From: Mesonia ostreae
Lineage (GTDB): Bacteria > Bacteroidota > Bacteroidia > Flavobacteriales > Flavobacteriaceae
Length of the DNA: 64,000 bases
Direction of reading: 5' to 3'
Assembly (NCBI RefSeq): GCF_031845265.1
Contig: NZ_JAVRBG010000008.1
Span: forward strand, 62,001-126,000
Shown piece after piece: positions 59,532 through 64,000 of the stretch (positions are counted from its first letter, which is position 1; each line of letters starts with the position of its first letter). The position numbers and the translations under genes were made by a program. The notes beneath the pieces were generated by a model, which saw only the letters and a list, made by a program, of their open reading frames with translations, searched no databases and was not told the origin of the DNA.

Positions 59532-61811
59532 ATGGGAAAATATTATATATACAACGCAAAAATTGAAGACATTAACTATAAGGATGTTACGGTAATATTT
59601 AACCCTGATACCAATTTTGATTTTAGTACGCTTAAAAATGAATTGACTAGCCATTTTAGACTTCATCATCAAACGGCAGCGTTAGTATTTGTCCATTGCA
59701 AAAAGTTGGAAAACATCAAAGGTTTAGTAAAGGAGAATATTGATATCATTTTAAAGAGCATACCCAAAGTGGAGGAAGCGTCATTGCAAAAAAATATTTT
59801 TTATGTTTCATACGACGAAAAAAAATTTGATTTCAAAAAAAAGCGATTTTTAGAGAAAAACAAAAAGGAAATTATAAACCAAGGTTTGGTAGAAATTTTT
59901 GTTGGCAATGGGGGTTTAATCGAAAGTAATGGCATATCTCATCATTTTGTTTTCCCATCTGGCAAGCACTCCACTAAATTTTTGAGAACCGCAAATGTTT
60001 TAGTGCATAAATCTGAAATTGACTTTATTGCTATAAATACACTTCATCTTTTCCGAAATATGGAATTTGAAAATATCTATTGTGATACATTGTCCATAAA
60101 TGTTGTAGCCTATTCAATTACGAATTATGTAAAGAGATTTCACACTGATAAAGAAATCAATATTGAATCCTTCAAATCCTATGATGGACTTTATAACAAA
60201 CAGTCGGTTTTCTATGACAATGCAATATTTCTCATCTCCGCTTCTACATCAGGAGGTTTAATCAATTATTTGCAGAGCACTCATCCGGAAATTCGATCTG
60301 AAGAAATTTGTACTCTGTTTTATTTGCCAATAGATAAAAATTCTACAGTAGCTCTAGAACGTGTTTTATGTAATTTGGAAAGAAATAAGAAACAAGGTTA
60401 TGGTTTAGAGCTATACCATCAATCAAGGCGAAATGAGGAGTGTGTTTACTGTAAAAATTATTCGACTCCTATCAGTATTCAAGGAGATTCATTTAGTTTA
60501 GATGAGCCAATAATAAACGCAAGAAATATTTCGGCCTCAAAATATATTACTAAATCAATAAAGGATTTTGTAGAAATTTTTAAATACAATCAGGAAACAG
60601 AAAGAACATCCTTAAAGGTTTCATATAGTGAGGAATCTGCAGCTAGAAAAAAATACAATCTATACATAGATTATGAGAGTGTCATCGATGACATTGAAAA
60701 TAGTCATTTCGAAAGCCATAAAAAAAAGTTAGACGCCTATATAATGCAATATGTTCCAGCTTCGCTAAAATATATTGTACATCTTAATGACAAAGGTTCA
60801 TTTAAGCTATCAGAATATATTCGAAACAGTATTAAATCTGATAATAGAGATGAGATTTTAATTTATAATCAGTCGGAATTGACAGAAACAATAATTGAGG
60901 AAAATGAGGTTGGTTCAATTTTAATCGTTGGATCTTGTATTTCGAATGGAAAAAATCTTCTTTATCTCAGTCGCTTTTTTAGAAATTATGAGAGCTTAAG
61001 GTTAATATATTTCATTGGTGTCAATAGAATAAGTGACTCATCTAAATATAGTGAGTTGAAGACAAATGTGAAATTTGGTCTTTATGGTAGAGAAAATAGT
61101 TCCTTTGTGGAGATAGAAGCTATTCAATGTGATAATTCAAGTTCTGATACACCTTGGGAAAAAGAGATTGAGCACTTGCAATCGATTCAACAAGATTCAA
61201 GCGTACCTCCTAAATTTATTGAAGAGAGACTGAAGATAATAAATGAATTTGCAAATATTCAAACAAGAGGAGGAAGTGAATCCATATTCTATTCTGATAT
61301 AAACAAAAAGCCTCTTAAAATTCGAAAAAATTCCGCGTTCTTTAATAATAATGATTATCACGAAAATGTAACTCAATCCGATGTTTACTTCACAATATCG
61401 TGTGTCTTAAATAATATGAGAAACAATAAAAAAGACGGTCTATATCAAACTAGTTTCGTGAAGAATATTTTGGATCCTTTTGTTTTCAATAGATTTAACG
61501 ATGGGATCATTCAGGCTTCAATACTCAGATCCGCAAGAGAGGAAGAGCTTAACTACTCTTATAGTCAACAGCACTCTAGCGAAATGTTATCTTTGATAAA
61601 AACCTTTATCAAACACGTGAATGAGTATCAAGGAGAAGCAATTATAGAGTTTTTATATGCTCTTTCTATTCGTAAGCTAAAGTTGGTTAAAAGTCATTAC
61701 ACGGAAATTATAAATGAACTTGAGGGTCTGGAAGATGAAAGAATAAACGTTTTTAAAAAATCTATAAAGAAAGTTTATGATAAACTCTACCCCAAAAAAT
61801 ATTACAATTAA
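59532..61811 (+). CDS. Large protein with phosphoribosyltransferase-like segments, partner of the GHKL ATPase
   Basis: 759 residues, no signal peptide. HHFVFPSGKHSTKFLRTANV (~residue 143) is reminiscent of the H-F-x-L-x-S-G-x-H-S motif of orotate phosphoribosyltransferase-like proteins, and EVGSILIVGSCISNGKNLLYL (~460, in part) resembles the beta-strand-loop of a PRPP-binding site. These resemblances are weak and the protein lacks the classic D-D-x-x-T/S-G-x-T motif; it may be a degenerate PRTase fold. The C-terminal ~200 residues are helical. Its stop overlaps the convergent lipoprotein gene by 4 nt. Together with the ATPase and the AlbA-type regulator it forms a three-gene unit. Confidence 0.5.
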   Translation: MGKYYIYNAKIEDINYKDVTVIFNPDTNFDFSTLKNELTSHFRLHHQTAALVFVHCKKLENIKGLVKENIDIILKSIPKVEEASLQKNIFYVSYDEKKFDFKKKRFLEKNKKEIINQGLVEIFVGNGGLIESNGISHHFVFPSGKHSTKFLRTANVLVHKSEIDFIAINTLHLFRNMEFENIYCDTLSINVVAYSITNYVKRFHTDKEINIESFKSYDGLYNKQSVFYDNAIFLISASTSGGLINYLQSTHPEIRSEEICTLFYLPIDKNSTVALERVLCNLERNKKQGYGLELYHQSRRNEECVYCKNYSTPISIQGDSFSLDEPIINARNISASKYITKSIKDFVEIFKYNQETERTSLKVSYSEESAARKKYNLYIDYESVIDDIENSHFESHKKKLDAYIMQYVPASLKYIVHLNDKGSFKLSEYIRNSIKSDNRDEILIYNQSELTETIIEENEVGSILIVGSCISNGKNLLYLSRFFRNYESLRLIYFIGVNRISDSSKYSELKTNVKFGLYGRENSSFVEIEAIQCDNSSSDTPWEKEIEHLQSIQQDSSVPPKFIEERLKIINEFANIQTRGGSESIFYSDINKKPLKIRKNSAFFNNNDYHENVTQSDVYFTISCVLNNMRNNKKDGLYQTSFVKNILDPFVFNRFNDGIIQASILRSAREEELNYSYSQQHSSEMLSLIKTFIKHVNEYQGEAIIEFLYALSIRKLKLVKSHYTEIINELEGLEDERINVFKKSIKKVYDKLYPKKYYN

Positions 61812-62170
61812 AAAGGCCCTTTTTCCCTCGGTCCTTTGTTAGTGACTTTCCATTGGTCATTTTCTTTTATCAATTTGAAAATACCAGATTTTCCATCATA
61901 GGTTGTGCTATATTTTACCCAGGCAATTTCTTTATCAATGGCCTCATCCAAAATTTCAACTTTGATTTCTTTATCAGAATCAGGCATCATATTTTGAACC
62001 GTAAGCAAGCTAGCATACCCCTCTGATGTAGTATGCTTTTTTAGTACTGATTCATTTTTTGAGAAAAAGCTTTTCGCAACCACTTTGGCAGTTTCTGAAG
62101 GTGACATATTCTTGTTTTCTGAACAAGAAAGGAACAGCAGTACGAGCGAGAAAACGACAATTTTTTTCAT
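61808..62170 (-). CDS. DUF4878-like lipoprotein of the conjugative element
   Basis: 120 residues with a lipoprotein signal (MKKIVVFSLVLLFLSCSE, lipobox LFLSC). The rest has an NTF2-like pattern (SPSETAKVVAKSFFSKNESV ... WVKYSTTYDGKSGIFKLIKENDQWKV, in pieces) as in DUF4878 proteins. It is on the minus strand with traN and traM and 7 nt downstream of traN, so it belongs to the transfer operon, perhaps as an entry-exclusion or channel accessory lipoprotein (inference). Confidence 0.7.
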   Translation of the reverse strand: MKKIVVFSLVLLFLSCSENKNMSPSETAKVVAKSFFSKNESVLKKHTTSEGYASLLTVQNMMPDSDKEIKVEILDEAIDKEIAWVKYSTTYDGKSGIFKLIKENDQWKVTNKGPREKGPF

Positions 62171-62177
62171 AATATTC

Positions 62178-63011
62178 TTAATTTGGGTTATTGATATATC
62201 TATGTGATATTTTCAGTTCAATGTTTCGTTCGCCATCCTTTTCATTCAATTCTAAAATCGCCCTACGGTCATTAGATAATGAAAATTTGGGCAATACATA
62301 AACGAAGCGCACAGTTTCACTTTCTGCAATTTTTGAAGGCAGATTGTGTTTGTACGTTGGTTCTTGATACAGGCGTTGCAACGATTTTCTTTTCCCTTTT
62401 TGTCTTGTTTCAATCGAAAGGTTTAAGAAATTCATATCGTAATCCAAAGTAGAATTATTCTCAATCTGGATAACGAAGTAGAGTTCTTCCTTATCAAAAA
62501 CAACATTTTCAACAGTCAAGACAATGCCTTGCGTTCGCTTCTTAATCCGACCGATACGCTGGTTTCTGTTAAGAAGATACGAGCAGAATTTTTGATAGTA
62601 ATACGTTCTATTATCTACACGTTCTTCAGAAGATTCAGCAAGAATCGAATCGACCTTAATTGGTTTCTCATTTCCGATACTACTTGATAGCGGAATGAAA
62701 TAATTGAGCTTAGATAGCTGTTTTTTATATCTTACAATATACGAAAAAATTGAACCATTTCTATTGACTACCAACAGATTACTTTCCTTCCCAGGCTTTG
62801 CCTGAAGAAGTCCAAAATACTGTTCTTTTTCACGATTGTAAGTAAATACAAAATTATCTGAACCGGTTATTCCTTGCCGAATAGGTTCAGGGAAGAATAA
62901 TGCAACGTTTTTGGTGTCGTTGGCATATATGGTATCGAGAACTGTAGTTGTTTGCGCTTTCGCGAAAGCGGAAATACATATGACTGCTATTATTAAGACT
63001 GAATTTTTCAT
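62178..63011 (-). CDS. traN: Conjugative transposon protein TraN (DUF4138)
   Basis: 277 residues with a Sec signal (MKNSVLIIAVICISAFAKAQ). The N-terminal TTVLDTIYANDTKNVALFFPEPI and VFTYNREKEQYFGLLQAKPGKESNLLV (in pieces) are those of Bacteroidota TraN, the VirB9-like outer component of the mating channel (DUF4138). The signal-peptide cleavage region AFAKA is encoded by the dispersed palindrome at 62955-62970. It lies 32 nt downstream of traM, with a leader closely similar to the one in front of traM. Confidence 0.88.
   Translation of the reverse strand: MKNSVLIIAVICISAFAKAQTTTVLDTIYANDTKNVALFFPEPIRQGITGSDNFVFTYNREKEQYFGLLQAKPGKESNLLVVNRNGSIFSYIVRYKKQLSKLNYFIPLSSSIGNEKPIKVDSILAESSEERVDNRTYYYQKFCSYLLNRNQRIGRIKKRTQGIVLTVENVVFDKEELYFVIQIENNSTLDYDMNFLNLSIETRQKGKRKSLQRLYQEPTYKHNLPSKIAESETVRFVYVLPKFSLSNDRRAILELNEKDGERNIELKISHRYINNPN
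62955..62970. repeat. 16-bp palindrome inside traN
   Basis: CGCTTTCGCGAAAGCG, identical core to the 28642-28659 palindrome, in the region encoding the end of the TraN signal peptide (AFAKA). Confidence 0.8.
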
Positions 63012-63043
63012 AAGAGTGCGTTTTTAAATACCCATTATAGGCC

Positions 63044-63973
63044 TCATAATTTTGGTTTTAAGATTATTTTGTAATTGTTCAATACCGTAACTTTTACGTT
63101 ACGGTTACTACGTCTAAGAACTTTTGTAATGCCACCTACTTGCGGAACGGTAGGTATGTTGATGTCGCCAATAATGTCGTCAAGAACTTCGGTGGTGGCT
63201 TCTGCTCGAAAATTGTTCTGTACGTAAATACCTTCACTACCATCAGATAAATCAAAAGCTTTGAGTTTTGTAGGATGGTGCTTTATGTTTTCGATTTCAA
63301 TAAGTGCACGATTGGGCTGAAAACTTATAAAACCGAAAATAGGGGTGTTCTTAGGCATTTCTTTACCATTGATTGTAGCAGTTTTGGTCAGGCGCATTCG
63401 TAATCTGGTATTAGCTTTTACGACTTGGTCGCCATCTACTACCACGTATATAGTTTCATCTGTATTACCTATGATTGAAACTTCATTGGGTTTTGGCGAA
63501 GCGGCAAAGAACAATTGATGTTCTAAGCCCAATTCTTTGGCTTCAATTTTTTGTTCCCTTTTTACTTCAGCAGAATCGATCTTTGATACTGTTTTGCGAA
63601 CAGTTCTTTTTTGCCCTAAATTCTGGTATCGCTTCTCTGAATACTGAATCTTACCAGCCTCATAGATGCTATCTACAATACGCTCTTTTTCACGTTCAGG
63701 AAGATCTGGGTCGTAAAATCCCAAAGAGTCTATAAGCTTTTCATCATAGATGCTGGGTGCGTTATTTTCACGCACTTCTTTTAAATCATTGATTGCATCC
63801 AATTTAGAATCGTACTCTTTTTGGTCTTCTTCCAAATCAGGAATTAATGTCTGTTGTAGGCTTTCATTTTCGCTATCATCATCGCCCATAACCATTACGG
63901 AATAGGAAATCAAGAATATGAAAATCACGGCTAAAACCGCTACAAATACTATCTTGTTTTTTTCTACTTTCAT
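63044..63973 (-). CDS. traM: Conjugative transposon protein TraM
   Basis: 309 residues. One N-terminal membrane helix (VFVAVLAVIFIFLISYSVMV, residues ~9-28) anchors a periplasmic protein of the VirB10-like TraM type of Bacteroidota conjugative transposons: acidic/charged linker with DPDLPEREKERIVDSIYEAG (in part), then the C-terminal beta-domain (RMRLTKTATINGKEMPKNTPIFGFISFQ in pieces). It is somewhat shorter than the ~400-residue CTnDOT relative. The upstream end is complete within the window; the next upstream transfer genes lie beyond the right edge. Confidence 0.87.
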   Translation of the reverse strand: MKVEKNKIVFVAVLAVIFIFLISYSVMVMGDDDSENESLQQTLIPDLEEDQKEYDSKLDAINDLKEVRENNAPSIYDEKLIDSLGFYDPDLPEREKERIVDSIYEAGKIQYSEKRYQNLGQKRTVRKTVSKIDSAEVKREQKIEAKELGLEHQLFFAASPKPNEVSIIGNTDETIYVVVDGDQVVKANTRLRMRLTKTATINGKEMPKNTPIFGFISFQPNRALIEIENIKHHPTKLKAFDLSDGSEGIYVQNNFRAEATTEVLDDIIGDINIPTVPQVGGITKVLRRSNRNVKVTVLNNYKIILKPKL

Positions 63974-64000
63974 AAGAGTGAGTTTTTAAGTGCCGATTAT

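Noticed and set aside
1..64000. rRNA, tRNA, CRISPR arrays or transposase genes
   Set aside because: I looked for their hallmarks and saw none; mobility here is shown only by conjugation genes and non-coding repeats.

Overview
The window looks like chromosomal DNA of a marine-type Flavobacteriaceae species (Bacteroidota). Support: AT-rich sequence, TAnnTTTG-type -7 promoter elements, outer-membrane beta-barrel receptors with carboxypeptidase-regulatory-like N-termini, and Bacteroidota-type conjugative transposon genes (TraM, TraN, a BfmA/BtgA-like accessory protein, a MobB-like relaxase). I saw no rRNA, tRNA or CRISPR. Everything below is read from sequence; family names come from remembered motifs, not from database searches.

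Region 1 (1-26.8 kb) appears to be one co-regulated accessory locus. On the minus strand lie three giant proteins (about 1350, 2010 and 2084 aa) without signal peptides, interleaved with a Sec-signal protein and followed by a lipoprotein aspartyl protease with a PDZ domain. The first giant ends in a pyroglutamyl-peptidase-like domain whose catalytic Cys appears replaced by Ser. Next to it is a small operon that resembles an uncharacterised peptide natural product (RiPP) cassette: an S41-type protease lipoprotein, a 67-aa putative precursor peptide, an arginase-family enzyme and an LPLAT-family acyltransferase, the last two with regions that look like peptide-binding (PqqD/RRE-like) domains. 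A small Cys-containing protein, a membrane protein, a sensor kinase and a NarL/LuxR-type regulator are divergently transcribed. Seven copies of a composite promoter (TACGT-N6-ACGTA dyad, abutting TTG, then a -7 box with TTTG 28-31 nt after the dyad) tie these genes into one regulon, probably controlled by that regulator.

Region 2 (26.9-45.4 kb) is a string of modules separated by copies of a roughly 200-bp non-coding repeat, all in the same orientation: an AbiE-like type IV toxin-antitoxin pair with five extra genes (membrane protein, unknown, UPF0489-like, PD-(D/E)XK nuclease-like, HhH-like); a GNAT acetyltransferase beside a decayed HxlR regulator; an outer-membrane receptor divergent from an OmpR-type two-component system, with GGTTAAC boxes at exact 11-bp spacing between them; and an operon of a truncated AraC-type membrane regulator, an alpha/beta hydrolase and a second outer-membrane receptor.

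Region 3 (45.8-64 kb) is part of a conjugative or mobilisable element: ssb, small conserved genes, a probable oriT, mobilisation protein, relaxase and coupling protein, then a cargo island of putative defence genes (HD + Hsp90-type ATPase; PHP-AAA ATPase with an acidic protein and a PIN-like protein; a Schlafen/AlbA-type regulator with a GHKL ATPase and a PRTase-like protein), and finally traN and traM on the minus strand. An imperfect repeat of the 3' end of the coupling-protein gene flanks the first cargo gene, suggesting how it was inserted.
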